DNA from: Candidatus Eremiobacterota bacterium
GTDB lineage: Bacteria; Vulcanimicrobiota; Vulcanimicrobiia; Vulcanimicrobiales; Vulcanimicrobiaceae
Reading direction: 5' to 3'
DNA length: 64,000 bases
Assembly: GCA_019240525.1 (NCBI GenBank)
Contig: JAFAYE010000001.1
Span: 159,300-223,299, forward strand
Shown: positions 52,330 to 61,874 of the stretch, piece after piece
Layout of the letters: each line of letters opens with the position of its first letter
How positions within the stretch are numbered: position 1 is the stretch's first letter
The notes under the pieces: generated by a model
What the model saw: only the letters and a program-made list of their open reading frames with translations
Databases searched by the model: none
What the model was told of the DNA's origin: nothing
Translations under genes and position numbers: made by a program

Positions 52330-52642
52330 TACTCTCTTTCTTTGCTCAGGAATGCTCTAAATGAATAAATACGGGAGAAAAACTGCTTTTGGGCACGCTA
52401 AAAAGACGAAACACTGGCTCCCTACGTGGAGGTGTCTCGCCCTTCTCTTTTTGGCGTCTTTCATGCGCCACGGGGCATAGGCTCCGAGTTTAACACCCGT
52501 CGTCAACAGCGTCAAGGAACCCTGCTTGGTCGATGCAACGTAGCAAGGCAAGCAGGCCCATATTATTGGAAATTTAGGCCTGGATTGCCCATAGGTGCGG
52601 TGATGGCGGGCGTCGCAAACCCCACCCCATCGGAGGTGCCTG
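52330..52642. promoter_or_regulatory. rpoB promoter and leader; upstream region of the propeller lipoprotein
   Basis: On the minus strand TTGACG (52510-52515), a 17-base spacer and TAAACT (52487-52492) form a good promoter about 158 bases before rpoB. The leader contains GGGCGAGACACCTCC near 52,425-52,445, a weak relative of the tuf/rplC element (mismatched stem). To the right, an imperfect inverted repeat AGGCCCATAT...ATTTAGGCCT lies near 52,553-52,582. The plus-strand lipoprotein has GGAGGTG 4-8 bases before its ATG. No gene or tRNA is visible. Confidence 0.65.
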
Positions 52643-53665
52643 ATGTTTCTCCACGGTTCGATTCGGGTCGCCCGGCTTGTCTGGGGCGGAGTCTTGGTCG
52701 TTGCCCTGGCCGCCTGCGGCGGGCTTGGTTCGGCGACGCCGGCTTCTGTGCCGGCCGGCCGAGACGCGACGGAGGCCGCGCGCATCGACGCGTCGGGTTG
52801 CAGGAAATCGATCGTTTATGTGACCTCCTACAACAACTCCGTCTATATCTACGACCAAGCGCACAACAAGCGGACTCCCTGCGGTCAGATAACCGGCGTC
52901 ACGAACCCGCAGGGACTCTTCGTGGATTCGCAACGCAACCTCTGGGTGGCGATTGCGGGAGACTGCAAGAATCAGTTTTCGAGCGTGCTCGAATTCGCGC
53001 CGGGCAGTACGACGCCGATCAAAACCCTTCAAGATCCCGACGGGCCGGCGACCGACGTGGCCGTGGACAACGCCTCCGGGACGGTGTATGTGACGAACTT
53101 CTTCGATTACAGCCGCGGCTGTGCCAGCGGCAACAACGGCGTCGTGGAAGTCTATGCCAACGGCAGCGTCACTCCAACGGCAACACTGAGCGATCCCAAT
53201 ATGAACTACGCCTTCAATGACGCCGTCGACGATCAGGGAAATCTCTACGTAACGTATTTGGGCACATATGGATCGTCCGGCAGCGGCCACATTGACGAAT
53301 GGGCCGGCGGCTCCGGCACCGCCAAGGATCTAGGCATTACGCTGAAAGCCCCCGGCGGCATCCAGACCACCAAAACCGGTGCGCTGCTCGTTTGCGATCA
53401 AGAAGTGGGCTGCGGCAATTTCGCCCCCGGAGCGACGACGATGACGAACCTCTTTGCGACAAAACATCCGGGCTCGTTCGGCGTCGCGCTCGACAAACGC
53501 GAGAATCGCGCGTGGGTCGAGAACCCCGGTCTGAGCGCGGGACAGCTGCAAGAATACCTCTACCCGGGGCCGGACAAGGGGTCGAAGCAATCGATTACGG
53601 TGCCGGGCGGCGGCTATGCCGGGGTGGCGCTGAGCCCGGCTGCACCGCAAGGAGCACCGTACTAG
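52643..53665 (+). CDS. Beta-propeller (NHL/YncE-like) lipoprotein
   Basis: 340 residues with a lipoprotein signal (VVALAACGG, Cys at 25). Repeated units then follow of the kind IVYVTSYNNSVYIYD, PQGLFVDSQRNLWVAI, VTDVAVDNASGTVYVTNF-like and VDDQGNLYVTY, each ending in a strand pair, as in NHL/SMP-30-type propellers of about six blades. Such proteins are common in Eremiobacterota-like genomes by my recollection. The ligand is unknown. Confidence 0.75.
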   Translation: MFLHGSIRVARLVWGGVLVVALAACGGLGSATPASVPAGRDATEAARIDASGCRKSIVYVTSYNNSVYIYDQAHNKRTPCGQITGVTNPQGLFVDSQRNLWVAIAGDCKNQFSSVLEFAPGSTTPIKTLQDPDGPATDVAVDNASGTVYVTNFFDYSRGCASGNNGVVEVYANGSVTPTATLSDPNMNYAFNDAVDDQGNLYVTYLGTYGSSGSGHIDEWAGGSGTAKDLGITLKAPGGIQTTKTGALLVCDQEVGCGNFAPGATTMTNLFATKHPGSFGVALDKRENRAWVENPGLSAGQLQEYLYPGPDKGSKQSITVPGGGYAGVALSPAAPQGAPY

Positions 53666-53685
53666 ACTGACGAGGGCCCTGCAAA

Positions 53686-55062
53686 GTGGAAGACCTTTCT
53701 CAATTCAAGGCGCAGTTTCGCGGCGAAATCATCCAATCTGGCGACCCCGCCTACGACGCGGCCCGCCAGGTCTACAACGGCATGATCGATCGCCGGCCCC
53801 GACTCATCGCGAAATGCGTCGACGTCGCCGATGTCATCGCCGCGGTGCGCTTCGGACACGCATCGGGTCTTCAAGTCGCGATCCGCAGCGGCGGGCACAA
53901 CGCCGGCGGTCTGGGCATTTGCGACGACGGTCTCGTGATCGACGTTTCGCCGATCAAATACGTGCGCGTCGACCCGGCGGCAAAAACGGCGCGCGTCGGC
54001 GCCGGCTGCACCTGGGGCGACGTCGATCATGCGACTCACCCATTCGGACTCGCAGTTCCCTCGGGGTTTATTTCCACGACGGGGGTCGCGGGATTGACGT
54101 TAGGCGGGGGCACCGGCTATCTCACGCGTCAGTATGGATTGACCATTGACAATTTGCTCGCCGCGGACGTCGTCTTGGCCGATGGTACGTTCGTAACGGC
54201 GAGTGCCGACGAACACGACGACCTCTTTTGGGCTCTTCAAGGTGGCGGCGGAAATTTCGGAGTGGTGACATCGTTTCTCTTTCGCGCAAATCCCGTTTCA
54301 ATGGTTTGCGCCGGCCCGATGCTCTGGGAACTTAGCGACGCGGCCGATATCATGGGGTGGTTCCGCGACTTCGTCGGCCGCGCGCCGGCAGAAATCAACG
54401 GATTCTTCGCTTTTCTCACCGTACCGCCGGCACCACCGTTCCCCGAAGCAATTCACTTGCAAAAGATGTGCGGTATCGTGTGGTGTTGCAACGGTAGCCT
54501 CGAGCGGATCAACGAACTTCTCGCCCCGCTCCGAGAGTTTCGCAAACCAGCTTTCGAGTTTGTCGGCCCAATGCCGTTTCCGGCGCTACAGAGCATGTTT
54601 GACGCGCTCTATCCCAGCGGGATGCAGTGGTATTGGAAGGCCGATTTCTTAAAGGAACTTGGCGACGAAGCGATCGCCGTTCACGTCAAGCATGGTTCGC
54701 AACTTCCCAGCATGCATTCCACCATGCATCTCTACCCGATCAACGGGGCGGCGCGTGAGCCGAAGAACGATGCGACGCCCTGGAGTTACCGCGACGCGCT
54801 CTTCAGTGAGGTGATCGTGGGCGTCGACCCTGACGCGGCGAGTAAGGACAAAATAACGCGATGGACGAGGGAGTACTTCGACGCAGTTCATCCTTACGGC
54901 GCGGGCGGAGCATACGTAAACTTTATGATGGACAACGAAGGTGACGAACGGATTCGGGGAACGTACCGCGACAACTACGACCGCTTAGTGCGTATTAAGG
55001 CCAAGTATGACCCGGAAAACTTTTTCCGCGTCAATCAGAACATTCGGCCCCAGCCCGCGTAA
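53686..55062 (+). CDS. FAD-dependent oxidoreductase, berberine-bridge-enzyme type
   Basis: 458 residues from a GTG at 53686. The FAD_binding_4 domain has VAIRSGGHNAGGLGICDDG with the histidine that usually binds FAD covalently, then VPSGFISTTGVAGLTLGGGTGYL. The C-terminal BBE segment is YDPENFFRVNQNI. The second covalent link (a cysteine) of plant enzymes is not evident. Members oxidise sugars, alcohols or alkaloid-like molecules; the substrate is unknown. It overlaps dxs tail-to-tail by 32 bases. Confidence 0.85.
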   Translation: MEDLSQFKAQFRGEIIQSGDPAYDAARQVYNGMIDRRPRLIAKCVDVADVIAAVRFGHASGLQVAIRSGGHNAGGLGICDDGLVIDVSPIKYVRVDPAAKTARVGAGCTWGDVDHATHPFGLAVPSGFISTTGVAGLTLGGGTGYLTRQYGLTIDNLLAADVVLADGTFVTASADEHDDLFWALQGGGGNFGVVTSFLFRANPVSMVCAGPMLWELSDAADIMGWFRDFVGRAPAEINGFFAFLTVPPAPPFPEAIHLQKMCGIVWCCNGSLERINELLAPLREFRKPAFEFVGPMPFPALQSMFDALYPSGMQWYWKADFLKELGDEAIAVHVKHGSQLPSMHSTMHLYPINGAAREPKNDATPWSYRDALFSEVIVGVDPDAASKDKITRWTREYFDAVHPYGAGGAYVNFMMDNEGDERIRGTYRDNYDRLVRIKAKYDPENFFRVNQNIRPQPA

Positions 55063-56950
55063 CGGATGAGCCGGATGCCGATGCCGGCGCCGCTCCGAGG
55101 ATCTGCTTGACGCGAGCCGCCAGCGCCTCACCGGAAAGGCCGAAGAGCACGCGCTGCTTATCTTGAGAGTCGTGCTGAACCAACACGCTGGGGACGCCGA
55201 TGCGCTCGACCTTGATTTTCAAAGCGTGATCTGAGACGAACTCGGCGACGGCCGAACCAAAACCACCGGCGAGCGAATGTTCCTCCAAGGTAATGAGGTG
55301 CGAATGGTCGCGCTCGAGCTCGAGTAGCAGCGCTTCGTCGAGCGGCTTGGCGAAACGGGCATTGATCACCGTGATTCCGTTAACGTTCGCGTCGAGGGCA
55401 ACGTCAACGGTGGTTCCGTACGCCAGCAGAGCGACGTGGCGTCCGCGGCGTAAAACCTCGGCTTTACCGTGGACGAGCGGAGCGGGAGGCTCGTCGTGCC
55501 GTCCGTTGGTGGATCCGCGCGGATAGCGAATTCCCGAGGGCGAGTTAAGTGAGAGCGCGTGTTCGAGCATCGGCTGCAGCTCGGCCTCGCTGCGCGGAGC
55601 CATCAATGTGATATTCGGCAGCGTTCGCAAATAGGCGATGTCGTACAGACCCATATGCGTCGGACCGTCATCCCCGACAAATCCGGCACGATCCATGCAG
55701 AAAACCACGGGAAGATTCTGCACGACCACATCGTGCACGATCTGATCGTAGGCACGCTGCAAGAAGGTCGAGTAAATCGCACACACGGGGCGCAATCCGC
55801 TCGTCGCCAGCCCGGCCGCGAAACAGACGCCGTGCGCTTCGGCGATGCCGACGTCGAAATAGCGCTCCGGGAAGCGCTTACCGAACTTTGCCAGTCCGGT
55901 TCCGTCGGGCATGGCGGCGGTAATGCCGACGACTCGCGGATCCTTTTCGGCCACGGCGATCATGGCGTCGCCGAAGACGTCTTGAAACTTCGGCCGCGCG
56001 CCCGAACTGCTCTTCTTCGAGCCATTGCTCGGTTCAAACGCATTGGCCCCGATGCCGTGAAACGTTCGCGAATCGCGCTCGGCCGGTTCGTATCCTTTTC
56101 CCTTGACCGTTCGAACGTGCAGGAGGACCGGCCGGTCGATCTCGATGGCCGTTTGAAGGGCATCGAGCAACACATCGAAGTTATGGCCATCGATCGGGCC
56201 GATGTAACGAAAGCCGAGCTCTTCGAAGATCACCGCCGTCTTCTCGGATGGTCCGATGAAGTGCATCGCGCCGATCTCGGCGCCTTCAATTGCTTTCTTT
56301 GCGGCGCCGCCGAGTGGAATTCGCTTGAGCACTTCTTTGCCGGTGCGACGCACGAAGTTCGCAAACGGCTTGCTGCGTAAAACGGAAAGATACGAGGCAA
56401 TCGAACCGACGTTGGGCGCAATCGACATCTCATTATCGTTGAGAATAACCATGAACTGACTGCGCAAGCCGCCCGCATTGTTGAGCGCTTCATAGGCGAG
56501 GCCGCCGGTCAGCGCGCCGTCTCCCAGCACGGCGACTACTCTTTCGTGACCGCCCAACAGATCGCGCGCGGTGGCCATGCCGAGCGCGGCGGCGACTCCG
56601 GTGCTGGCATGTCCGGCCCCGAACGGATCGTATGGAGATTCGCTGCGCATCGCGAAGCCGGAGAGGCCTCCTCCTTTACGCAGCGTTGAAAATCGATCGC
56701 GCCGGCCGCTGAGAATTTTGTGGACGTACGTTTGGTGGCTCACATCCCAGACCAGCTTGTCGCCCGGAAGATCGAGCACCCGGTGCAAGGCGAGAGTCAA
56801 CTCGACGACGCCGAGATTCGGCGCCAGGTGTCCGCCATTGACCGCGCACGTGCGAACGAGCAGCTCGCGAATCTCACTCGCAGCCACATCGATCTCTTCG
56901 CGTTTGAGAGCCTTGACGTCGGCTGGGGAGTCGATGCGCTCGAGAATCAT
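55031..56950 (-). CDS. dxs: 1-deoxy-D-xylulose-5-phosphate synthase
   Basis: 639 residues from the ATG at 56950 (MILERIDSPADVKAL). An upstream in-frame start at 57022 overlaps hpnG and lacks family residues. It has VWDVSHQTYVHKILSGRRD, the thiamine diphosphate motif GDGALTGGLAYEALNNAG, and the transketolase-like half with DRAGFVGDDGPTHMG and EEHSLAGGFGSAV. It makes DXP from pyruvate and glyceraldehyde 3-phosphate, the first step of the MEP pathway that feeds squalene and hopanoids. It follows hpnG by 7 bases. Confidence 0.97.
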   Translation of the reverse strand: MILERIDSPADVKALKREEIDVAASEIRELLVRTCAVNGGHLAPNLGVVELTLALHRVLDLPGDKLVWDVSHQTYVHKILSGRRDRFSTLRKGGGLSGFAMRSESPYDPFGAGHASTGVAAALGMATARDLLGGHERVVAVLGDGALTGGLAYEALNNAGGLRSQFMVILNDNEMSIAPNVGSIASYLSVLRSKPFANFVRRTGKEVLKRIPLGGAAKKAIEGAEIGAMHFIGPSEKTAVIFEELGFRYIGPIDGHNFDVLLDALQTAIEIDRPVLLHVRTVKGKGYEPAERDSRTFHGIGANAFEPSNGSKKSSSGARPKFQDVFGDAMIAVAEKDPRVVGITAAMPDGTGLAKFGKRFPERYFDVGIAEAHGVCFAAGLATSGLRPVCAIYSTFLQRAYDQIVHDVVVQNLPVVFCMDRAGFVGDDGPTHMGLYDIAYLRTLPNITLMAPRSEAELQPMLEHALSLNSPSGIRYPRGSTNGRHDEPPAPLVHGKAEVLRRGRHVALLAYGTTVDVALDANVNGITVINARFAKPLDEALLLELERDHSHLITLEEHSLAGGFGSAVAEFVSDHALKIKVERIGVPSVLVQHDSQDKQRVLFGLSGEALAARVKQILGAAPASASGSSVTRAGAECSD

Positions 56951-56957
56951 TGCGCCG

Positions 56958-57584
56958 TTATACGCATCGGCTCGCCGCGGCGCCTCCTCGGGCCTCTGCC
57001 CCGGCAACGACGGCCGCGGCACGTGCGACCGCGCGCGGTGCTTCGCGCATGAGCCAGAAAGCCTGCGGCCAGTTCCATGGTTTGAGCATTGCCCGCAGCG
57101 GCGATTGCCAATCGCCGGAAATTTCGCGCAGCGGCGTGTCGAGCACGACCCGGACCGCTGCGAGACGGGACGCGCAAATCAGACCGGTCTCCATATCGGC
57201 TGCGGCATAACCTTGCGATGCCCAGTGCGCGCGCGCCGCGCCGCATACGATGTTTTCCGATGTCAAGAGCGGGTCGAAAAGCGGCTCGATGCCGAGCCGC
57301 CGGGCGCTCGATGCGAAAGACTCGACGAGTTCTGGATCGCAGCTCCGCAGGGTGCCGTCGGGACATCGGACTTCGCGTGGAATGAGCACGGTACCGGTGC
57401 CCACATCTGTTCGCAAGCCACCGGCGAGGCCGAAACTCACGACGACGTCACCCAGCATGGCACCGCTCCGGGCGAGTGCGATTCCCCCGTGGACGATTCG
57501 CGAGCGCGGCAGCGCGCGGCGCAGCGCCTTGTATTCCAGCGCGGTCGCAGCGACAAAGGTCACGGTACCGTCGGAATGCTCCAT
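56958..57584 (-). CDS. hpnG: Hopanoid-associated phosphorylase HpnG
   Basis: 208 residues. FVAATALEYKALRRALP, FGLAGGLRTDVGTGTVLIP, and GYAAADMETGLICASRL (nucleoside phosphorylase active-site region) match HpnG. The VRVVLDTPLREISGDW...W stretch is specific to that subfamily. HpnG removes adenine from adenosylhopane on the way to C35 hopanoids; HpnH, which makes adenosylhopane, is encoded 3.3 kb away. It is coupled to dxs. Confidence 0.85.
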   Translation of the reverse strand: MEHSDGTVTFVAATALEYKALRRALPRSRIVHGGIALARSGAMLGDVVVSFGLAGGLRTDVGTGTVLIPREVRCPDGTLRSCDPELVESFASSARRLGIEPLFDPLLTSENIVCGAARAHWASQGYAAADMETGLICASRLAAVRVVLDTPLREISGDWQSPLRAMLKPWNWPQAFWLMREAPRAVARAAAVVAGAEARGGAAASRCV

Positions 57585-57648
57585 CGGAGGGTTCTTTTGC
57601 CTGCGGTCGTAGGCTCATGCTGACCTAACCGCGGAAGGAAATTCAACG

Positions 57649-58212
57649 ATGACCACGACCAGCAAACCCTTCATTTCAGACGTCACCGAGCTGCGCCGCA
57701 GGGCGCGCGAGCAGATCGAACGCGGAGCCGTGACCCAGAACTATGGCGGCGACGTGCAACAGGCTATCGAGCTGCTGCAGACCGCCCTCGCGACCGAAAT
57801 CGTCTGCGTCTTGCGATATACGATGCATAACGTCTCCGCGGTGGGGATCGATAGCGAAAGCGTCAAGGAAGAGTTCGCCGAGCACGCCGCCGACGAGAAG
57901 GAGCATATGGAGAAAATCGCCGAGCGTATCAATCAGCTCGGTGGTTCGCCGAACTTCAATCCCGAAGGATTGCATACCCGTTCGGCCACCGAATACGGGA
58001 CCGCCGAAAAGCTGATCGACATGATCAAGGAAAATCTCGTCGCCGAACGGATCGCGGTCGAGCACTACCGCGAACTGATTCGCTTTTTCGCCGACAAAGA
58101 CCCGACAACGCGCACCATGCTCGAAGGCATTCTTGCGCAAGAGGAAGAGCACGCCAACGACATGCACGATCTTTTGGTGGCCCACGAAGGAACGCCATTC
58201 CTCGACTCGTAG
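57649..58212 (+). CDS. Ferritin-like di-iron protein (bacterioferritin/Dps group)
   Basis: 187 residues of mostly helix. The four-helix iron site is visible as ALATEIVCVLRY (Glu), DEKEHMEKIAERI (Glu and His), LVAERIAVEHYRELI (Glu) and AQEEEHANDMHDLL (Glu and His). This is the ExxH pattern of ferritin-like proteins. It likely stores or detoxifies iron. It has no operon partner and converges with hpnA. Confidence 0.85.
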   Translation: MTTTSKPFISDVTELRRRAREQIERGAVTQNYGGDVQQAIELLQTALATEIVCVLRYTMHNVSAVGIDSESVKEEFAEHAADEKEHMEKIAERINQLGGSPNFNPEGLHTRSATEYGTAEKLIDMIKENLVAERIAVEHYRELIRFFADKDPTTRTMLEGILAQEEEHANDMHDLLVAHEGTPFLDS

Positions 58213-58216
58213 CGCC

Positions 58217-59167
58217 TTATACGTAACCATTTGCCTCGAACCAGCTCACGGCTCTTTCGAGCGCCGCCCGCACCGGCGTCGCGGCATAGCCAAGATCGCG
58301 CCGCGCCTTCTCTGAATCAGCGAACATTCGCTCTCGCGCCATGCGCACGCCCTCGACTGGAACCGCCGGGACGGCACCGGTAATTCGGCAACGGAGCTCG
58401 TCGGCGTAGCTTGCGGCGAGCGCCAATGCGTACGGCGCCCGCCACGACGGCATCGGCTTTCCGGTAACGTTTGCCAGCATCGCCCAGATCTCGTCCATGC
58501 TCAAATTTTCGCCGCCGACGATATAGCGTTCGCCCGCGGTTCCGTGCTTCAACGCGGCGACATGCGCCCGCGCGACGTCCTCGACGGCGACCACGTTCAT
58601 GCCGCCGTGCCCCGGCGCTTTCGCAACGATCCTGCCGCGCGCAAAATCCAAAACGAGCCTGCCGGTCGGCGTCGGCTTTACGTCGCCGGGGCCAACGGGC
58701 GCCGTTGGCAGCAGGGCAATCACGGGAATGCGGCTTGCAAAAGCCGCGCGCTCCTGCTCTAACTTCGATCGATGATAACCCGTCCGCGCATGTCCCTCCG
58801 TCGCCGAGCTTGACGTAAGAATCGCGCGCTCCGCGCCGGCGAGATGGGCGCTCAGCATGAGGCTCGCGGTTGCCTCCACATTAACGGCGTGGAGCTGCAT
58901 GCGCTGGCGAGGTGCAAACGAGTACAACGCTGCGCAATGCACCAGGTAGCCGCAGCCGCGTAATGAACCGGAGAAGGCGCCGACGTTTCGTAGATCACCC
59001 TCAATCCACTCGACGTCGTCATTTGTCGGCTCCAATTGAGATGCAGCGGTGTTGCCAGCGCGGCGAAGCGCGCGAACCGAATAACCCGCGTCTAAGAGCT
59101 CGCGCAGGATGTGCCGGCCGACAAATCCAGTCGCGCCGGTCAGAAACACGCGGTCGTTCTGCGCCAT
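58217..59167 (-). CDS. hpnA: Hopanoid-associated sugar epimerase HpnA
   Basis: 316 residues. VFLTGATGFVGRHILRELL is the NAD-binding opening; Ser and YHRSK complete the extended-SDR catalytic set. The LLPTAPVGPGDVKPTPTGRLVLDFARGR block is the clearest HpnA marker. HpnA proteins lie in hopanoid loci and are thought to act in side-chain sugar metabolism. It stands alone between plus-strand genes on both sides. Confidence 0.88.
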   Translation of the reverse strand: MAQNDRVFLTGATGFVGRHILRELLDAGYSVRALRRAGNTAASQLEPTNDDVEWIEGDLRNVGAFSGSLRGCGYLVHCAALYSFAPRQRMQLHAVNVEATASLMLSAHLAGAERAILTSSSATEGHARTGYHRSKLEQERAAFASRIPVIALLPTAPVGPGDVKPTPTGRLVLDFARGRIVAKAPGHGGMNVVAVEDVARAHVAALKHGTAGERYIVGGENLSMDEIWAMLANVTGKPMPSWRAPYALALAASYADELRCRITGAVPAVPVEGVRMARERMFADSEKARRDLGYAATPVRAALERAVSWFEANGYV

Positions 59168-59239
59168 CCCACCTCATACTCTCGCGCTGCAAAGGGCTCC
59201 TCGCACGATATACGGTAGTACGCCCTCGAGGTAACGAAT

Positions 59240-59869
59240 GTGAAACTTTCAATCGCCGCGCTTGCGGCCACGTGTTCCATAGCATTCGCCGCGTGCGGCG
59301 GCGCTTTGTCCGACAACCAAGCCGCGGGCACCGCGATGCAATCGACGCAAACCTTGGATACAGGCACATCCGCGCAGGCGGCGGCCGATCCCACCGATGC
59401 GGCGGCAGCGGCGTATTGCCGGCAAACGCACGGCGAGGTGGAAGTTCGCCATGCCGTCTACGGCAGCAATGGCCCGACGTTGCTTTTTCTGGCCGGCGTC
59501 CGGACCTTCTGCCAGTACACGAAGAAGAAAGACGGCTCGCGCATTCACATCTTGCTCAGTACGCTCTACACGACGAAGCCGACTCTGGCGGCGCTCGCGT
59601 ATTACCTGAAACCAGCGAGCGGCTCGTGCAACGGAAATCCGGCTTCGTGTTATTGCAGCCTGCTTGGCGGCTCCGATCAATTCGGCGGCACGACCGGCGC
59701 GGGCGGCGGGTGGTACAAGAAAAAGTCTATCGATCAGACCTTGGAAGCGTGCATCTTCCCCGACATGTCATCGATCGATTCGTGGGGATTGACGTACCAC
59801 GCGAACGGAATCATTCGCGGAATCAACTTAGAGAGAGTGATGCGCTATAAGTATCCCGGCGCTTCCTGA
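59240..59869 (+). CDS. Putative secreted lipoprotein, unknown function
   Basis: 209 residues from a GTG at 59240. The lipoprotein signal is AALAATCSIAFAACGG, followed by an Ala/Thr/Gln linker and a Cys-rich C-terminal part (SGSCNGNPASCYCSLLGG). The family is not recognised. Its end overlaps the possible start region of the next gene. Confidence 0.65.
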   Translation: MKLSIAALAATCSIAFAACGGALSDNQAAGTAMQSTQTLDTGTSAQAAADPTDAAAAAYCRQTHGEVEVRHAVYGSNGPTLLFLAGVRTFCQYTKKKDGSRIHILLSTLYTTKPTLAALAYYLKPASGSCNGNPASCYCSLLGGSDQFGGTTGAGGGWYKKKSIDQTLEACIFPDMSSIDSWGLTYHANGIIRGINLERVMRYKYPGAS

Positions 59870-59924
59870 CGGCTATCACCCGGTTCCGCGGGGCAAACTG
59901 GCCGCGGCTCAAACCTTCGTTGAG

Positions 59925-60449
59925 ATGCGCCGGAGACCGGCGCTTCGCCCCCAGCCGCCGGGCGATGCCTGGAAGCTTGAGCGCTTTTCGGTACCCGACC
60001 TCGGCCGCTACTATTCGGTCTTCCACCGCGTCGGCGACGAGCATCTTTGGGTCGCGCGACTGTTGCTTCCGCAGTCCGAACTTGCGCGCTACATCACCGC
60101 TGACGGCGTTGAAGTCTTCATTCTCACCACCCAGAGCGGTGACGAAGGTCTGCTCGAACTCGATTTTCGCGTTTCCGGCGAATGTGAGGTTGCGCTATTC
60201 GGCGTCGCCCCGTCGCTCGTCGGGACCGGCGCCGGCCGGTGGTTTATGAACCGCGCGCTCGAGATCGCCTGGTCGCGTCCGATCGAGCGCTTTTGGCTGC
60301 ACACCTGCACGCTCGATCATCCTAACGCGCTGGCGTTCTACACTCGCACCGGTTTCGTGCCCTATCAGCGTCAGGTGGAAGTCTTCGACGATCCTCGCTA
60401 CCTCAAACTCACGCGTGCCGACGCCGCGCCGCACGTGCCGATCCTCTAA
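59925..60449 (+). CDS. GNAT-family N-acetyltransferase
   Basis: 174 residues from the first ATG at 59925. VALFGVAPSLVGTGAGRWFMNRALEIAW is the acetyl-CoA-binding V/L-x-x-x-Q/R-G-x-G/A-type region. LDHPNALAFYTRTGFVPY is the C-terminal GNAT motif. The frame is open upstream to 59841 and encodes GYHPVPRGKLAAAQTFVEM, a conserved N-terminus in this subfamily that I recognise. Yet no ATG, GTG or TTG precedes it; ATA at 59847 and ATC at 59853 are the candidates. The acceptor is unknown. Confidence 0.75.
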   Translation: MRRRPALRPQPPGDAWKLERFSVPDLGRYYSVFHRVGDEHLWVARLLLPQSELARYITADGVEVFILTTQSGDEGLLELDFRVSGECEVALFGVAPSLVGTGAGRWFMNRALEIAWSRPIERFWLHTCTLDHPNALAFYTRTGFVPYQRQVEVFDDPRYLKLTRADAAPHVPIL

Positions 60450-60467
60450 CCAGGCAATCTTTCGCCG

Positions 60468-60848
60468 TTACATCCCCACGGCAAAGAGCGCCATGGCCAG
60501 GACGAGAACGAAGGCAACGATTCCGGCCGCGTGCCCGGCGTGCGCGCCGCGATGCTTTTCGGAACCGCCGTGGCGCATCACAATCCCGAGGTCGGCGATC
60601 GAGATGACGATACCCATAGCCGCGACGACGATCGTCAACGCTCGCGCGTGCGTGTAGGCCGCGGCCGCCAAAACCACGCCGAGCGCGACGTCTCGAATAC
60701 CGGTGGCCCGGACCCAACCCGCCGCGTCGTGTCCGTGCACCGCAATGCCGTACCGCCGCGCAAGCGCCGCGGGGGACGCGAGCGCAAAGAGCCCGACGCC
60801 GACTAATACCGCGGCGACGGCCCACGCGACAATATATGCGATCGACAT
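60468..60848 (-). CDS. DUF4267-like small membrane protein
   Basis: 126 residues with four membrane helices and the WVRATGIRDVALGVVLAAAA segment that I associate with DUF4267. No function is known. It follows hpnH on the same strand by 18 bases, so it may be the last gene of an shc-hpnH transcript. Confidence 0.65.
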   Translation of the reverse strand: MSIAYIVAWAVAAVLVGVGLFALASPAALARRYGIAVHGHDAAGWVRATGIRDVALGVVLAAAAYTHARALTIVVAAMGIVISIADLGIVMRHGGSEKHRGAHAGHAAGIVAFVLVLAMALFAVGM

Positions 60849-60866
60849 GCGTCCGCGCTTCGGCGC

Positions 60867-61874
60867 TTAGCTACCGACGGCGGCCCGTATCGATTCTTTG
60901 AACGAACCGGTCGTGCGCAACACGGCGGTCGGCTCATAACCGCAGTGGGCCATGCAGTTCTCGCATGATTCGTGTTTGCCGCGGCCGTATTTCGACCAGT
61001 CGGTCTCTTCGAGGAGCTCCTTGTAGCTGCTCGCGTAACTCTCTTTGCTCATCAAGTAGCACGGACGCTGCCAGCCGAAGACCGTGTAGCAGGGGATACC
61101 CCATGGCGTGCACTCGAAATCGACTTTGCCTTCGAGGAAATCGAGGTAGAGGGGGCTATGATTCAGCCGCCACTTCTTGCGCTTTCCACCGGCAAAGGCG
61201 GTACGGAAAATCTCGCGCGTACGCTTGACGCCTAGGAAATGCTCTTGATCGGGAGCCTTTTCGTAGGCGTAGGCCGGCGAGATTTGCATCATGTCAACCT
61301 TGAGGTCGTCGTTGAGGTAGTCGAGCACATCGCGAATCGAGTCGGGTCCATCTTGCGTGAAGAACGTCGTATTAGTAAAGACACGAAAACCGCGCGCCTT
61401 TGCCTCTTTGATCGCGTCGATGGCTTTATCGAAGACACCTTCGCGGCAGACCGAATGATCGTGGCGTTCGCGCATACCGTCGAGGTGGATCATCCAGACA
61501 AAATAGACGGACGGCTTGAAGAGGTGGATCTTCTTCTTGAGCAGCAGCGCGTTCGTACAGAGAAACACAAACTTCTTGCGCTTGACGAGCTCTTCGACGA
61601 TCTGTGGCATCTGCTCGTGGACGAGCGGCTCGCCGCCGGCAATCGACACCATCGGCGCGCCGCATTCCTCGACTGCCGCAATACAATCTTCGACGCTCAG
61701 GCGCTGGCGCAAGATCTCGTCAGGATGCTGAATTTTGCCGCAGCCGGCGCACGCAAGGTTGCATTGCAGCAATGGCTCGAGCTCCAGGACGAGCGGATAC
61801 TTCTTTTGACCTTTGAGCTTCTTGCCGGCGATGTACTTCGCGACGGCGACCTTTTGCTGCAGGGGCATGCTCAT
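60867..61874 (-). CDS. hpnH: Adenosylhopane synthase HpnH (radical SAM)
   Basis: 335 residues. LEPLLQCNLACAGCGKIQ contains the CxxxCxxC (Cys 38, 42, 45) that binds the 4Fe-4S cluster. The C-terminal GRGKHESCENCMAHCGYEPTAV is an HpnH hallmark. HpnH joins a 5'-deoxyadenosyl group to diploptene. Its ATG overlaps the shc stop (ATGA), coupling it to the cyclase. Confidence 0.93.
   Translation of the reverse strand: MSMPLQQKVAVAKYIAGKKLKGQKKYPLVLELEPLLQCNLACAGCGKIQHPDEILRQRLSVEDCIAAVEECGAPMVSIAGGEPLVHEQMPQIVEELVKRKKFVFLCTNALLLKKKIHLFKPSVYFVWMIHLDGMRERHDHSVCREGVFDKAIDAIKEAKARGFRVFTNTTFFTQDGPDSIRDVLDYLNDDLKVDMMQISPAYAYEKAPDQEHFLGVKRTREIFRTAFAGGKRKKWRLNHSPLYLDFLEGKVDFECTPWGIPCYTVFGWQRPCYLMSKESYASSYKELLEETDWSKYGRGKHESCENCMAHCGYEPTAVLRTTGSFKESIRAAVGS

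Noticed and set aside
52553-52582. Imperfect palindrome near the propeller lipoprotein as an operator
   Set aside because: Arms match only at the AGGCC/GGCCT ends and no regulator gene is nearby; it was left as a note in the intergenic entry.
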